Shown one piece after another: positions 1 to 14,230 of a stretch of 64,000 bases of DNA. The number at the start of each line of letters is the position of its first letter. The first letter of the stretch is position 1. Made by a program: the position numbers and the translations under genes. Origin of the DNA: Macropodus opercularis (taxonomy: Eukaryota > Chordata > Actinopteri > Anabantiformes > Osphronemidae); the NCBI GenBank assembly GCA_030770545.1, contig CM061109.1, positions 19,654,501 to 19,718,500 on the forward strand, in the 5' to 3' direction. The notes beneath the pieces are model-generated. The model was not told where the DNA came from. It was given only the letters and a program-made list of their open reading frames with translations, and searched no databases.

Positions 1-3000
1 CTGCCTAATTTACCCACGAGCCAGCGCTGCCTGCCTCCTCTCGGAGCCCACACTTGCCAGCGCTAAGTGATTTCATCTTGCTTTCTGCTTTTGTGCGGCA
101 GATTAGAAACTCTTCAGGACCAGGCTTTCTGCTCGATGGCCATCCTGCGCCCACCGCCTCTTCGCAGCCGCCCTTCTTCTTCTGGCGCGGCCAGCTGTGT
201 GTGCGTGTGTGTGGGAGTGTGAGGGTGAAGGAGGACCACTCCGCGTGGGCTGAACGGTGCTCGGGCTCGTCTCTGCTGCGCGTTAATAGGCCTTTTCTCC
301 CCTCTGCGGGACACAGAGAGCTGTCATTTACATGGAGGTAATGGAGTGATGGAGGAGTGGATGGAATCTGTGTGGGCGAACGGTGGCGAGGGCCTGGCAC
401 CTCTCTCCCTCACTCGTTTGCCTGCTCGTGCTTTTCTTCAGAGGTTGTTTCTCCTCCTTCTCGCTGAGCCTTAATCGCTCCTTTCCTTATATAAGTCATC
501 AGGACGTTTCGTTATAAACACGGGACGGCGGTAAAAGTCCTTCACCGTGTTCTGGGTCGAACCTGCCTGCGTCAGACACACCGAACTAATAGAATGAAAT
601 GTGTCTGAATGTAATTACTTATTCTTTTATAACATTGACAATAATTCGCTTGTCAGAGTTTCTGTCCTGCTTGGCAGCGGCTGAGCTGCGGCGCCAATCA
701 GCCACATGGAGAATGATTTCACTGTGAGAGAGCGAAATCGGCCGCGTGGAAGGGAAGGCAGTCATCCAGCCAAGCTGCTACCACGAGCCGAGTTCTTCCG
801 TCTTCTGCCGCCTGCTTCGGATCTGCTCTGTTCAAACCGTGTCTCGTGCACTTGTGTTACAAAAAGCACACACGCAAAGAATGGAAAAGTTAGATCCCAC
901 CTCCAGTGAGAGGGAGAGTTATGTGTTTGGGCCAGAATCAGCTGATTACTTCTAGACCCCAGGTAAAAGCCATCAAACTGGAAAGAAGCTCCTGATCCGA
1001 ACTGCCGCTCATAGTTTATTACACCCGTTCTGTTCTCTTCACCGTCAGTGTCTGAACGTTGGGGCTGATCCGTTTCTGACCGACGCCAGCAGCAGCAGCG
1101 ACGCAGTGATGTTCTGTTTTACCCGAACCAGTTAGTGATGTTCAGGCCCCCCCCACGTAAAGGAACCAGCTGAGTTGGTATCAGTCGGGTGAAGGACTGA
1201 TCCTGTCGGGTTCTGTGGATGGTGTAAGTTTAGAATAAGAAGAAAGTTTGTTACTGACGAACTGGTGCTGTTGACTTTCTACAACGGAACAACACAAAGA
1301 CGTTCAAGGCCACAAACACAAAGAGACAAACATCTGCGCTGTCGTCGTCACGTCAATAAATGACCTCCAGACTTTTGAATTTCTGAGCAAACAGCTGACA
1401 GGAAACAAAGACGTTTCTCTTTTTTCACAGAAATCAGATAGTGTTTGTGTGAAGGCAGGTACTTTTGCTGTGTCAATGCAGAGGCGTCACACAGTCGAGG
1501 GCTTTGATGAAGGGATTGTCCATGGGAAAGTTTGGGATGTTTCTGGTGACAGTAAATGACACAGAGGGTGACACAGAACATGCCACAGCTTCATCATGTC
1601 ACTGAAGCATATGCGACAGACAAAACAAGCACAAGAGAGTTTCCAGAATATTAAGCATAAACCTGAGCAAACACAGCAGATTAGAGCAAATGAGACTTTT
1701 TCAATTTAGACGAGCGCTTTTCCTTCAGTTATGGCGGAAGGTGAAGCTGTTTGTTCTTCGTTACAGTTCACATATTTGGATATTTGGATTCGCTGGGTTT
1801 GAACCACCTGAGCTGCAGAACGTGCAGCGAGTTGGAGAATAAATTTGAGATTCCTGACGCAGGAAGCAGCAGAGAGACGCCGTCGGAGGGGGTTGGGGGG
1901 ATTCTCCCCTCTGCTTCCGGGAGAAGGGTGGTCCCATCAGCCTGTCACTGACAGGAAACACTCACCGCAAACCAACGTCTTCTCCCACCCAGCACACACA
2001 AACACACACCACCTGATAAGTCATTACACTTGCTCGTGTGCAGTAGCGCTGTTAATGGGGAACTACACGTATGAAATGACGTGCTGCTCTTCGCCCTGGA
2101 CAGGGAATTCCCCCTTGCTCTTGCTCTGCATGGGGGAATCTCAGCTCGAGTCCCGGCAGAGCGCTGGAAACTTCTCTCGTCCTCTGCTCTCCACCTTTCA
2201 AACCTTCCTCTCATCCACAGCGTCGATACGTCGCCTTCGTGCCAGCGGTTTCAGCTCCATCACCCATGTGAGAGCGTGACCTCAGTTCTTCCCAGGATGG
2301 AGACACGTTAGGGACACAACAGGAAAACCTGCTTCGAACGAGCTTTTCTGAACCATTAACCAGTTAAATAAAGCTCCTGCCTCCATGGCGGCGATTTAAC
2401 GAGCTCTTGGAAACTGATCAAATCTGCTCATCAGTGATGTTATTACAAACAAACTTTAAAATTTACTGTTATGAGTTATGACAAGTTTAAGACGGCTCCT
2501 CTCAGAAGAGCCGACGAACATTTACTCAGTTTGGTAAAAAGTTTCAGATTCGTTTTCACATCTTAACAAGAATCTGTCCAGTTTAAACCAGTGGTTTGTT
2601 TCCGGCGGTGAAGCCTAAAACTAGTCAGTTCTGTTCCACTAATATTAACGATGAACAGGTTTGTGCATCGGATAAAAATAATGAAGGATTAATAAACCTG
2701 ATCTTCCCGTTGTGGGCTTTGCTGCTGGACGGTGGATCTACGTCAGCTTGTCTGTCTCGGCTGCGTTGCGCTCATCTGCCAGGAACACGAGCAGAAGAAG
2801 CTCACGGAGTCCAAACTCCTGCCAGGTCACAACACGTCGCCTGGTTCATCAGCCGCCAGAGCTGCGCTTCCTTTACACTCAAACTAGTATGTGTGAAATA
2901 TGTGTGTGTGAGTTCTTCCAGCTGGGAATCCCCGACCTGAGTCCAGCCATCGGTGAATAGACAGGACAGTTCACTACCTTTAACTGGTGACAGTGATGGA

Positions 3001-6000
3001 AGCAGGAATCAGAGAAGGAGAAGACACTGGTTTAATCCATGTCTTAAAAAGCTGCTCAGCCTCATAGTAAGTAGCTCTGGACCCGACCCGGCGTTAGAGC
3101 CGGACAAGGCTTCGCGGAGGTTGAGATGGAAAGTCCAGTTTTTACAGAATCATCTCAGGTCTGATAGAAGCAGATTCGCTGAGGTGATCATTTATCGTAG
3201 CCTCATGTTCATTCTGACATAAACACGTTCATTCATAACCCAGCAACTTGACGAAACTCTCTGGCTTCGAATGTTTCCCTCTCGAAGGTTTTCTCCCAGT
3301 CAGGACAGGTGTCTGCTCCATTAGCTGTGTAACGCATCGGTTCTGATCCAGTGAGATGTTACAAACCGGACTAAGAAGAGTTTAGCACATTTAGTTTGAC
3401 GTGGAGCCGACTGAGCCAAAGACACGATGCTGAACCTACAGCTGATTCACTGACGCCTCATTAATGCGCCGCTGGGTTAATTACGGTAATGAGTCACATG
3501 TGTGAACAACGAATCAGCCTCGACTGTTAAGACTATAAGCTGAATATTTAGTGGCCATGATGCTCCTGGTGATGCTACTTTAGATCTGAGCTGGGTGTAG
3601 TTAGTTTGAAAACCCCTCGACCACGGTCTGAGCCATTTGGTTTCTTTGGGGAAATCACCACTAACTCTCCATCAGTGACTCAGGCCACAGCTCGACATCG
3701 AACACGCTGGTCGTCCAGGACGTTACCTTCACAGTGGTTGAGGTTTGTGTTAGTCGGACTGTGGACGTTTTCATCGGCTCGGCTTTGTGGGATCTGAAGG
3801 AACGTTCTGGAACGTGAGGCCGTTCGGGCCTAGCGTTCTGACTGACACCCTCCGCCTCCTCCTGTACTTAACAAGGCGTCTCACCTGTCGGTTCCGTGTG
3901 ATTCAACGAAGAACGGCCAGAGAAATGCTTGGGTTCGGCCGTTCTGCAGACCTGATGGAGGCAGAGGACTCGGGGGAAACCTCATCCCGGGAAATGAAGC
4001 AGCGTCCACCATTGTGTGTCAGTTCCGCCTCCTCTCTCCAGCTGCTTTTCCACCTCCACCGTCCTCCGCCCTTCTTTCCTGTCCCGTTGCTCTTCCTCCT
4101 CCTCCTCCTCCTGCCTTCACACAAACACAGTGTCTGTTAGATGTGGTACAGATTTAACAGAGCAATCGTAGGGTTGTAGCTTCAAATTCCCCTTTCGACT
4201 TTCAGATTACGTAAGGTTACGTAATCGCGTGCGTAAATGTAAGAAGGTTTGGGAAGCACTCGACCTTCTGCTTGACAAAACTTTGATTTCTTCTCTGCTG
4301 ATATACCAATCGAACCTGCAGCGGCCTGAGAGCCCGGACCGCCCCGACGAGACGCGCACGGGATTGAGCAACTGCTTTTTGAAGGTAAAACACGGCACGA
4401 CATGCTTCAGGATGTTTAGACAAGCAGAGGAAGCCTGAACACTGACGGACGCTTGTTGTCTTTGTGTGTTCTGCTGAGCGGTTGAGGAGGAATCCCCTTC
4501 TCACCTCGCACCTGTCTCCCAACCTTTGCTCTATTTACCTGCTCTCTGCATGTGTTTCTAGATTCGATCACGCTCAGCTCTCTGCTTTGTCAACCACGCC
4601 CCACAGTTAAGTCCAGTTATCACAATCAGAGCTGAATTGTTGGCTCGCCTGCGTCTCAGCTCACCTAAAGAGTCCAGCGCAGCTTCTATTAACAGCAAAT
4701 CATAATGAAAATTGTAGGTTTTGGAGACAGAAAGAAAAACCCGAGTGGGAAAAGTGAAGAGTGCTTGGTTTCCAGGCAACAGCGAACGCCGGGTGCAGCC
4801 GGAGCTGCAGGGCGGGTTCCCGAGTTCCCATGTTTCTGCCTTCGTCTCCGCATTCTCTTCCTGAGGAATTTGACCTGCCGACCTCTGTGAATACGTCTGG
4901 CTTCACCCTCCCGCAACAGTCGCCGCGCACTGTAATCGAAAGCGAATCCCTGTCCCTGAGTCTTTGGGACAAAGCAGACACGCAACAGCACAACAGGTTT
5001 AGTCCAACTCGTCTTTTGCATTTGTGTTTCCATAAAGGTTGCACACATGCGACACGCAGTTCACAGACTGATGCAGAAACTCAAAACGACAACCAGACTC
5101 GCCTTCTCACGGATCCAGCTGAATGTCAGGCTTGTAATGTGCTGCAGCTGCAATTCAAACCCAACGGCGCCACCGACGCAAAAGAAGCCATAAATGTGTG
5201 GCGGTTGTGTTTGGGGACAACCCGACAGAAGGCCGTCTGAGAGCGCGGCGCCCGCTCCATCTGGACACACATTCGCTGTGAACGAGAGTGTGAAAGAAGA
5301 AAGAAGGCGACATTATAATGTAATTTAAAAAGCAACCTGTAACATTCCAACCAGAGCTTCACGGCTCCTTTTGACGGTTTTCCACAGTTTGAACATATTA
5401 CGAGGCATCAGTGGCGCTTCGCCCTCCACAGGACGCTATCCGGACGCGGTGCAGACTGACGGGGCAGCAGCAACAGGCGTCAAGCTGAATCGGCTCTTGC
5501 ACATATTCAGGCGTGATTTCTCCCAAACCCCTGGTTTGGTTGCTGTCGGTTCCCATCTTCAGGTGTGGAGGCAGCAGAACCTGATCTTAAGCTGAAATCA
5601 CGGGGATTTCAGTGCACAGAGAAATGAGCTGCAGCTCAGTAACAGACAGCCGTGATTAGTGTGGAACCGTTGACCCGTGTCCTTCGTACCTGAGACGCCC
5701 CGGTGACGCGTTCGCTTCCTCATTTTACGCCGTGTTGTGAACATCGTCAGCCGCTGAAATAACCCATTTAAATGTATTCATTGTCTTCGGGGAGGACGGC
5801 GCCTGCGGGTGAGCTAGTAAATCATTCTGTGCTTGTCCACTAGAAGCCTGAAATATGGTAAAAGTGGATTTTGTTTCTATTGAGATCATTTCTACCAGCT
5901 GCTGCTCGCTCCCAAACCCGGTCGCAGCAGAATCCGCATCTTAAATCCTTAACTCACGCGTCCACATGACGGCAGAGGTGTTTGGAGATCTGACCCGTGG
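1..6000. other. gene-free stretch, left end of window
   Basis: No exon chain, conserved protein or RNA gene is visible on either strand. The open frames are short, overlap in several frames and look like chance. Visible content: short TG-rich patches near 200-215, a run of eight C near 1147-1154, and a TCC repeat at 4093-4112. The stretch could be intergenic or a long intron of a gene outside the window; the sequence does not decide. Confidence 0.6.
4093..4112. repeat. short (TCC)n microsatellite
   Basis: Perfect TCC triplets, about six units, inside a pyrimidine-rich stretch of plus strand. Confidence 0.8.
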
Positions 6001-9000
6001 CCTCGTAATCTGGGCTCAGTGTGCTCAGTGTGTTATATAAGGGAGCAGCGAGCGCTCGTCAGATCCTCCTACAGATGCCTGAGCAGTCACGACTAGAGCG
6101 GCTGTTCTCCATCCATCCACTCAGCCTGGTTAACACAGACTTCACCTTAGCCTCTGCTCAAAAGTCCCACTCACACTTGCATAAGTGCGCAGATATGCAG
6201 AAATTCACCAGGTGCCTGTGTTCACGGCGGCAGAAATGTGACAGCCTTGGAAGTGAAACAGTGTTTGTGTGGTGGAGGGATGATTGAGAAACTAAAGTCC
6301 GATCCTCCGCTAACGGAGCTGAATCCGCTGTGGGGTCCGTATCCCTCAGGTCCCCGTCCTCTCAGATGTGGGGCTGTCTCACCGCGGACCTGCCGCCTCA
6401 GGCTGAAGGCTGTAGCTGAGAATAGCAGACGGATCCTACCACCATCTGATGTGTCTGCAGGGAGAGAGATGAACCCCGATGAATAAATATGAAGATAACC
6501 TGCACCTCTGCTGCACTTTTTTCTTCCCATCTCCCATATGGTTCCACCGAAGAGGAAAAAACATCTCTGCTTTTTCAAAAGAAGCCTCTTGGCCATGGTG
6601 TGTGTGTGCGTTCATGCCTGCGTGTGTGTGAACCATCTGAATGTGTGCATACACATTATTGTGTAGCGGTTGTGAGCGTGTGGGCGGCGCTGTGTAGGAG
6701 TGTGCAGTAGCTTTTTCACAGAGCCTCCAGTAGCGTGTATTTGTAATCTTTTGTTTTATTCTCCATCTCCTGTTCGGCTCTGCAGTAATGACACCTACAG
6801 TGCAGCTCCGCCGCTGCCCCTGAATGAACGCACAACAAAAAGGCTCTTTACGGACGCGCCTCACGGGTCGTTCATCCTCGTCATGAGCAGCTGCCGTACG
6901 TTGATCATTAGAAGAACATTTTCTGCAGTATAATAATGCACAGAAAGCTTTTTCCTGTTTTTCAACCTCGCAGCAAAAGCTCACAGATATGAAATATGGA
7001 ACCTGTCGAATATCTAAAATGCCCTTTGAATATGGAAACAGCGGCTGCTGCACTTCCTGGGCACGGACCAGGCTCCGGCTCGGTAGGAAAGAGCTGTGGC
7101 TGGGGACGGATTCATCCGGGGCCACGCTGTACCTGCCTTCGATTATTACAGGCCCACGGTTACCAAAGTGCTTCACGGGGAAGAAAAGACAGAGGAGAGC
7201 GAACCTGATCACTTTTGAACTGTTTGAAATAAAATCGACTTCAGCATTAACAGCATTTACATGTGATTTAAGTTTTTCCTCCCACTTAATAATACCGAAA
7301 GCAGAGCAGTGTTCTGAAGCCACAGTGTGAGTCTCATCTGTTTTCTCAGGTCTTGCATCATTTCCTGTTAGTACAGAATGATGCAGAGCGTGTCTCCCTC
7401 ACATTTACTGATGAAATCCCCAGGATTATTTTAGGAGAGACGCACAGCGAGCAGACGCTGCCGTGTCTGGGACCGGAGTCTCGTTCTGATGGATTCTGCT
7501 CGTCTCTAAATGCGCCTCCGTGCTGCGAGCGTCGAAGCCTGATGAACGTGATGAAAACACAATAAAAAATGAAGCCGTTTTACGAGGGGCGATAAATAAA
7601 AGCTCTTTTTTTCGAATCGAACGCCAACAACAGATCCGTGAGTGTTTAAATAAGCAATTGGGTTGGATTTGATTTAAACTAAACCTAATTACCCCACTAA
7701 ACGCCTCCATCCTGGTGTTTAGCACATGAACATGTTGATAATTACACTCGCAGACCAGATGTGCAGCTCGTTGGAGGAAGCCGCTGTTTCCTCCGTGCTT
7801 CACGTGTCCTCTCACCTCCCAGGATGCTGTGGGAGAAGGGACGTGATGCCTGTGATGTGGTGTCAGCAGGTTGTAGCTGTAGCCCTGGAACCTGACGATC
7901 AGAGTAAAAAGACAAACGCGTTAATAGAGATCTGCCTCTAGACACAGCAGTGCGAACACAAACACGACACACACCAAACAGCCACTGACTCACAAAGCAA
8001 CTCGTGTTCTTGGGAAACGTTCGAACGTCAGTTGCGATGCCTTCGTGCGTTGTTCATGCGTTGACGACATGAGACTACGAGTCCAACGCCTCAGCCTGAA
8101 GCCTCCTCTGTTGAATGTTCCTCTCTGCCGCTACGAAAGCATCAAGCGTTTACTATTAATCATACGGATCTCGATGCGTTTGTCAGCGAACGCGGTTTGA
8201 GGATGCAGCAGAGAGACGCATACATTACTTTGCCCCATGCAGAGAGATGTGAAGTCAATGATGTGTTGTGTATTGATGGAAGCATATTTCTGCCCCATTT
8301 GTGCTGCCAAAACTCAGGATCTCACAGCTTCGTACGATCTGCGCGGCACCTTCCAGCACTGGCACCGAGCTGCACCGATAACGTTTCCTTTACTGGCAAA
8401 CGCTGCGTGTGTGTGCGTCTCGGCGTTTGCGCTCTGTGCTGGGGGCGACATCGAACGCGGAGGTCAAAGGAATACGAGGCCGCCGACAAGACGTGTGAAG
8501 GGAAACGAAAACGGAGAAGCTGTGAAAACATGCTCTTTTCAAGCCAGCCAGCGTCAGATTGGGAGCTCAAGGCTTCAGATGCACAGCGGCCTTATAACTG
8601 CGTGGGTGGCTGCGCGGCGCAGGCAGGGCAGAAATGCTGTATATCGTCAATTAGCAGGACTCCTGCACTGACAGTTCTTCTTCCAGCGCTTAGCCAAAGG
8701 TCCTCGCTGAGCTGGTTTCACCTGCTGTCACCTCGCTCTCCACCCCCACTCTTCCCATAATAACCCTCTCCACAGGGGACGCCGCAGACTGGGTGCGCCA
8801 GTGTTGTGTTACGCTGTCAGCTGAGCTGGTGGAGGACTGTCCCCACCGACGCAGAGCAGCTGCTCCCCCTCGGTTTGGCCACAGCGCCGGTACTGGGAGC
8901 GTTCTGCGACTGTTTGGACCCTGCCAGTCCGGGTCAGGTGGTGCACGTCAGTGATTTGAAACGTATTGTCTCCACGGGCTCCTGAACATCTCAGCTTCTT

Positions 9001-10525
9001 CAGAAGCGCTGACCCACCAACCAACACAAATCAGCTGTTGTGTAATGTTTGTTGATTGTGTCAACCCTTCGGAGACTTCACTGCCAGTATCGTTGACGGT
9101 GACCTTTGTCCAACCCTGACCCGAGCCTGAGGTCGAATGAATCATTTGGTGACAGCCAGTCAACGGTTGTGGGACTTCACAGAGAGACGGTGGTATTCTG
9201 CAGAATTGTCAGCTCAGAAAAGGAGCCTCATTAATGCTTCGGACTGCATCCGTCTCCGTCCTTAGTTGTTCCGTCGCTGGATGCTGCACTGCACAGAAAC
9301 CAAACATTTAAGCAGGAAACGGGGGAAAGGACACATTTAAAGGCCCTTTGACTAATTTCAGGAGGTCACCTGAGAACCAAACCGCTGCCCGTGGGGCGTT
9401 TCTGAATGGGCTGAAGAGAAAGGGTTAATCCATCAGGCGGTGCGGAGGAATGAGTCTGGTCTTGAGGCGGCGGAGCTGTTCGGTATGGGATGATGATATC
9501 TGCAGTTCATGCGTGGTATGTCAGGTATATCTGTGGGCGAGCAGTTTGGCCACAGGGTACGTCCCATTCTTTGGCCGTGTGTCACAGGTGTGTGCGTGAC
9601 TGTCTGCATACTGAGGATGCATGTGGGAGCAGAGAGAGAGCACCTGGCTCAGAGGTGAGTCACGGACGCAGGCAGTCGCTCTGACATTTAGTTCTAATGA
9701 AGCACTGGGAAGATAATGGCAGCTATTGGCACTGGCAGGCGCACACACACATGCAAAACAGACATGAAAAGCCTTCCTCAACACTTACCTCTGCAGAACC
9801 TGTGCTTCAGACCCTGACTCATGCACATTAAGGCAGAGGAGGCGGAGGAGGGAGACGTGTATTGAGGCCCCAGACAAGATGACAGTCAAAAGGACACTTA
9901 GAGAGCCAAACAGCAGCAGCACTCACAGGAGGCAGACGGCGGCACCAAGGCAGAGGGATGGAGAAGGTAACGAGGTGACTAATGCAGGTGAGGCTGATTA
10001 GCTAACTTGAAAACATAAGTGAGAGAGTTGGAGAGGAAGGAAAAGCCGAGAGCGTCGCAGCCTCGCAGATGAACTGTTTTACTTCACAGGAAAAGGGACA
10101 GACAGTCACGCAAACAAAGCGTCGACGGCTGGAGCGTTTCCAGTCGCTGCCTGGCTGCCGAGCGAAAAGGTGAAGATGCAGTAAACGGGCACTGGGGCTT
10201 TCTCACTCGCCTGTCGGTCGCTTTGCATGTACAATAATACCAGTCATGCGTGTGCAGGGCTCATCAGCATATATAAGGTCACATCTGATCACCGTGCTTC
10301 CCCTCAGAGAAAGCATCCACTGCTGGTTGTAGTTTGTTCCTGACTCACTGTGGTTTCCCTCCAGCTCGTGTGTGTGATCAAAGAGATTGACCAAAAGGCT
10401 GAGCACTACTGTGAGTCAGGCCTCCAGCTTCCTGGCTAACACGGCGTTAGCGGCTGTGTGCCGGGACTCTGGGTCACCCTCTGATCAGATCTGAGTAGAT
10501 TTCTTTCTTGTCGCGCCCACACAGT

Positions 10526-10549
10526 CACACACACACACACACACACACA
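10526..10549. repeat. (CA)n microsatellite
   Basis: Twelve uninterrupted CA dinucleotides followed by an A run. Typical vertebrate microsatellite, probably length-variable. Confidence 0.95.
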
Positions 10550-11326
10550 AAAAGCCTCATTTATTTAACCTCTGTCAGAGTGTTGAAGTTTCTGACACGC
10601 TCTCAAACGCCCATGTGGTTTTGGGAAATTCTGCCTTTCTAACTCTTTTGTTCTGCCTCCCTGCTGCAGCACCTCCACTCACCATTTGCTTATTGTGTGA
10701 GGACTACAATGACTTCATGAGCGACTGCGATGCGATTGTGCGTTAAAGGCAGAGACACCAGGAGAAAAACGCACGTTTGATAAAGAAGTGAAACGCGAGG
10801 CTGCCCGAGCGGAACAAGAGCCCTTGAAAATTCTCTTGTTGCTCCGGTAACAGCGAGGACAGGTTCAGGTGAAGCCACAGTAAAACGCGCCGTGTTCCTC
10901 CCCTTTTGTGTCGAGCAACGTTTGTGTGTGACCAGCGAGTGCAACAGGCCTGGATCCGCGTTAATGCAGCGCGTTTTGTTTGCGCTGATCCTTTCAAGTG
11001 AACTCGGCCTCGTCGCCTCATTTACCTCTGCGGCGCCGTAGCATTAGTGGCCTTTGCCGTCGCCGTGTTTTCTTTTATTTGGCGATGGAGAGACTTTCTC
11101 TTCCCGCTAACACATCCTCGAATCTCCATTAAACACGACGCTTTTCATCCAATTCAAACTCGACAGTGCTTTTCACCAGGTTGTCACGCCCTCCTCATTG
11201 TGCTGCTATTTGACGCTGAGAAAAAAATAATCTTGAAAAGTGACAGTCACTTCTCTGTCGTGGACCTTTTTTAAATGATGTTTTAATTTTACTTTCCTCT
11301 GAATATGTTCTTCTTTTTTCGCTGGC

Positions 11327-11345
11327 GTTGTTGTTGTTGTTGTTG
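11327..11345. repeat. (GTT)n microsatellite
   Basis: About six perfect GTT triplets directly followed by GCAGG. Confidence 0.9.
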
Positions 11346-13721
11346 CAGGCGAAGCCCGTGTTTGAGTGGTGGAGGTGAAAACCATTATAAGACGTGTCGG
11401 CGGAGAGAGGAGAGGGGGAGCGAGTGGCTGTGTGGTGCGATGAGTGGGCTGCCGTGCATTCTTTTCGTCTTATTCACTGAGTGGGCCGCTAATTCGTGTT
11501 TGCGTTCACCGGGTTTACCTAGGGGGGGAAATGCTTTATTATACGCTGTCTTTGAAATCGATGACTAATTGTGCTTCTTTCTCTCCCTCTCGTGTGTCTT
11601 CATCTCCTTCTTCTCCGTCTTCCGTGCCCTCGTGTCTCTCAGCTCTTCCTCTTCTGGACCTGAGGGCTGCAGGGTTCTGGGGACAGAGTTCGATCGTCAG
11701 GACGAGTGTGCTACGACTAAAAAACGGTGATTAATCTTTCTTGCTAGGTGCGTTTTACAGTGAAACACAAAGCGCACAGGACAGTAATGCAGACGCGACC
11801 TTGGAGAGCGTGAGTAGAGGCAACAAGAAGTGAAAGAAGTGCATTCTCGCAACATGAGTCACTGGTGAGTGAAAGCGCTGTAATTGAAGCCACACACGGC
11901 GAAGGAGAACGACAGCAGACGCCAGGTCTCCAGCTCGGACCTGATTCCACCTCGCAGTCATGATACGGGTAAAACGCCGCATGCTCACATCTGGCCTCCT
12001 ACTGTGCTACACTTCACCCGACCACTGCTTCAGGCGTCTTCGTCCAGCTGCTGTCGCGTCGGGAGCATGCGACTGCAGGGAAGAAGGTTTTGAATCAAAG
12101 ATGGCGGCTGTTTTCTGCCTCGTGCGCAGAATGTGCAGCTGTTCGCTCGGTGCTGCCCCTGGTGGTCGGTCGCAGGTCGCCAGTATTGATACATCTGTAA
12201 CTTCGACTCTTGCAGATCTTGCAGATTATCGGCGTAGTGCAGAGGTTTACGTCACACGTTTGCACCGTGGGAGCTTCAGCATCCAGCTCCTCGCACGGCG
12301 GCAGACGGAGACGCTCTGTTTCGTGTCTGTCTGTCTGAAGTGCGCTGATCCGTGAGAGGTGTCGCATGTTGGATGAGGCCTTGTCCTGGTTTGTGTTTTG
12401 TTTCATGTGTTACTAGGTAGAAGGACGTAGTTTCTACCGCTGAGATGTTGAACCAGGATTGTGGAGGCGTCACCGGTGTTTTGGTCTCCAGACGTTTGTT
12501 ACTGTGGGTTCACCTGCTCTCTGTTATTGTATTATCAGTGTTTTTGTGTTTGTCGTTGCTTCGGAGCTTCGGCTGGAACCAAAACGACCATTTGGGCTGA
12601 ACAAGTCAAAGTCTGTCGACTCGGCTCGAGTCTCCGCTGTCTTCACCACGACCTGCCTCCAGTCCCGCCTCTGACCACAGCTACCATTTCATTTACTGTG
12701 GTCTGGACCATGATAGCGCACGCACACGTGCTCGAACCCGCACGTGTTCTCAAACGCAGTCCATCCACTTGACAGCTGGTGTTTTCAGTAAAATGGTCAG
12801 AAGGCTTTTTGTGTTTTTTCCCTCGCTTCATCTCAAGGAACAAAAACAGAGACACATGCTGTGAGTCACTGCGTGTGTCACGGTGATCCGTCAGGGAGGA
12901 CGCCGTCCGCGGCCGGACGGACCTCCTGTACGTAAGACCCACCAGGCTTCATTCAGGTCGCACACAGACTCAGTCCAGTCCTTTGCTGGTGCCTGACCCA
13001 CAAACTGAACGGGCAGAACCGGTCCAGGGCAGCGGCACCAGAGAGAGAAGAACTGAGTCCATCCTTGCACAGTAAGAATCTACTGCAGGCAACTTCCTCC
13101 CTTCATTTCAGAAACAATCACTTCACTCAACTCTCTTTGGAAGCAAATGTTCTAACAAATGTTGTCGCAGCTGACGCCGCGCTGTGGGTCTGTCTGTCAG
13201 AGCTGTGCAGCACTGACAGCTCAGACGCTATTGTTCAGCAGAACCGTAAAAAGAATTGACAGGGTGAATGTTGTTCTGAGTCGTTGGACTGGCTCTAAAG
13301 TAAAAACTTTAAGGTAAACGTCAACGTGGTCTGTGATGCCGAACCAGCTGCCGTTTGACTCTCTGCCAGCGCCTCACAGGTAGCAAGCGCTTTAAAACCC
13401 GGCCGTTTGACATAATTCCTGACCACAGCCTGGTCCAATCAGCAGCTGAGCGTGTGGAGGAGTTCACCTGACAGCTTCTCAAACGGAGGTAGAACTGAGG
13501 GAAATCCCTAATATGGAAATTGGACACCTGTGCCAGAAAGTTCTTCCCACAGGCTGCGCACGCTCCCTCTGCAGCGTGACTTACGCAACCGTCACAAGCC
13601 AGTCCAAGCGTCGCCTCCTGGCTCAGGGCCACCGTCGGCGCCGGCCCGCTACAGCAGCAGCGGAGCCCTGGAGTCGGCAGCTTTGATCCGCCACCGGTGG
13701 AACTGTATGAAAGGACACAGG

Positions 13722-13762
13722 TGATAAGCCGAGCTCAGTCATGTTCCCTCCCGGGCTTATCA
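13722..13762. promoter_or_regulatory. inverted pair of GATA motifs
   Basis: TGATAAGCC at 13722-13730 and its exact reverse complement GGCTTATCA at 13754-13762 form 9-bp arms around a 23-bp spacer. Each arm contains a GATA-factor core (GATAAG). The left arm directly follows and overlaps an E-box (CAGGTG). Function is inferred from motifs only. Confidence 0.3.
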
Positions 13763-14230
13763 GCGTGGCCTACATCGCTCGGGTCACGCTCCGTGTGGAC
13801 AAGCCCACGCTGCTTTCAGATCCTGCCAGAGAGATGTTTGTGCAAAGCAGCCTGTGTTTCTCCATCCTCAAACGTTTTTTTTGGACACAAACATGAAGCT
13901 GTGATTTTTAGTAAAAATGTGCTGTGACCCAGACCGAGCTCAGCGTTCAGGTGCATCATGTGACGGCGTGACGTAAGTGGAACCGTGGAACCGTGAGCTG
14001 AGGACAGAGAACTGATTGCTAACTTCAAAGAGGTCCGTCGCCGGTCATGTGACCTCAGCCGGCGGAGGAGCCTGTGCAGAGCGCGAGTCAGTGACACCTG
14101 CATTCATTAACCTAATTAAATGTAGAAACAGCGTGAAAGGGAGAATTTCATTGCGTTGCGGCTCACAATGAAAAGAACTTTACCTCCAGCTTTCCCCGGG
14201 TGCCGATTTTTCTGTCTCTAAACCCGGCTG

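Larger units (their letters stand above)
6001..12500. other. gene-free stretch with chance ORFs and simple repeats
   Basis: No supported gene. It contains a (CA)n and a (GTT)n microsatellite and the longest open frame of the gene-free region (complement of 6436-7323, 295 codons), whose translation resembles no family I know. TATATAAG strings occur at 6034 and 10270 but no transcript can be tied to them. Confidence 0.55.

Noticed and set aside
4689..5048. Overlapping open frames on both strands near 4.7-5.2 kb
   Set aside because: Frames are open on both strands in a GC-richer patch, which points to composition and not coding.
8197..8760. 187-codon plus-strand frame
   Set aside because: A second long plus-strand frame overlaps it, the composition is Cys/Arg/Ser-rich without domains, and no splice or family evidence supports it.
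488..10277. TATATAAG strings near 488, 6034 and 10270 as possible core promoters
   Set aside because: No gene, exon or splice donor follows any of them at a sensible distance.
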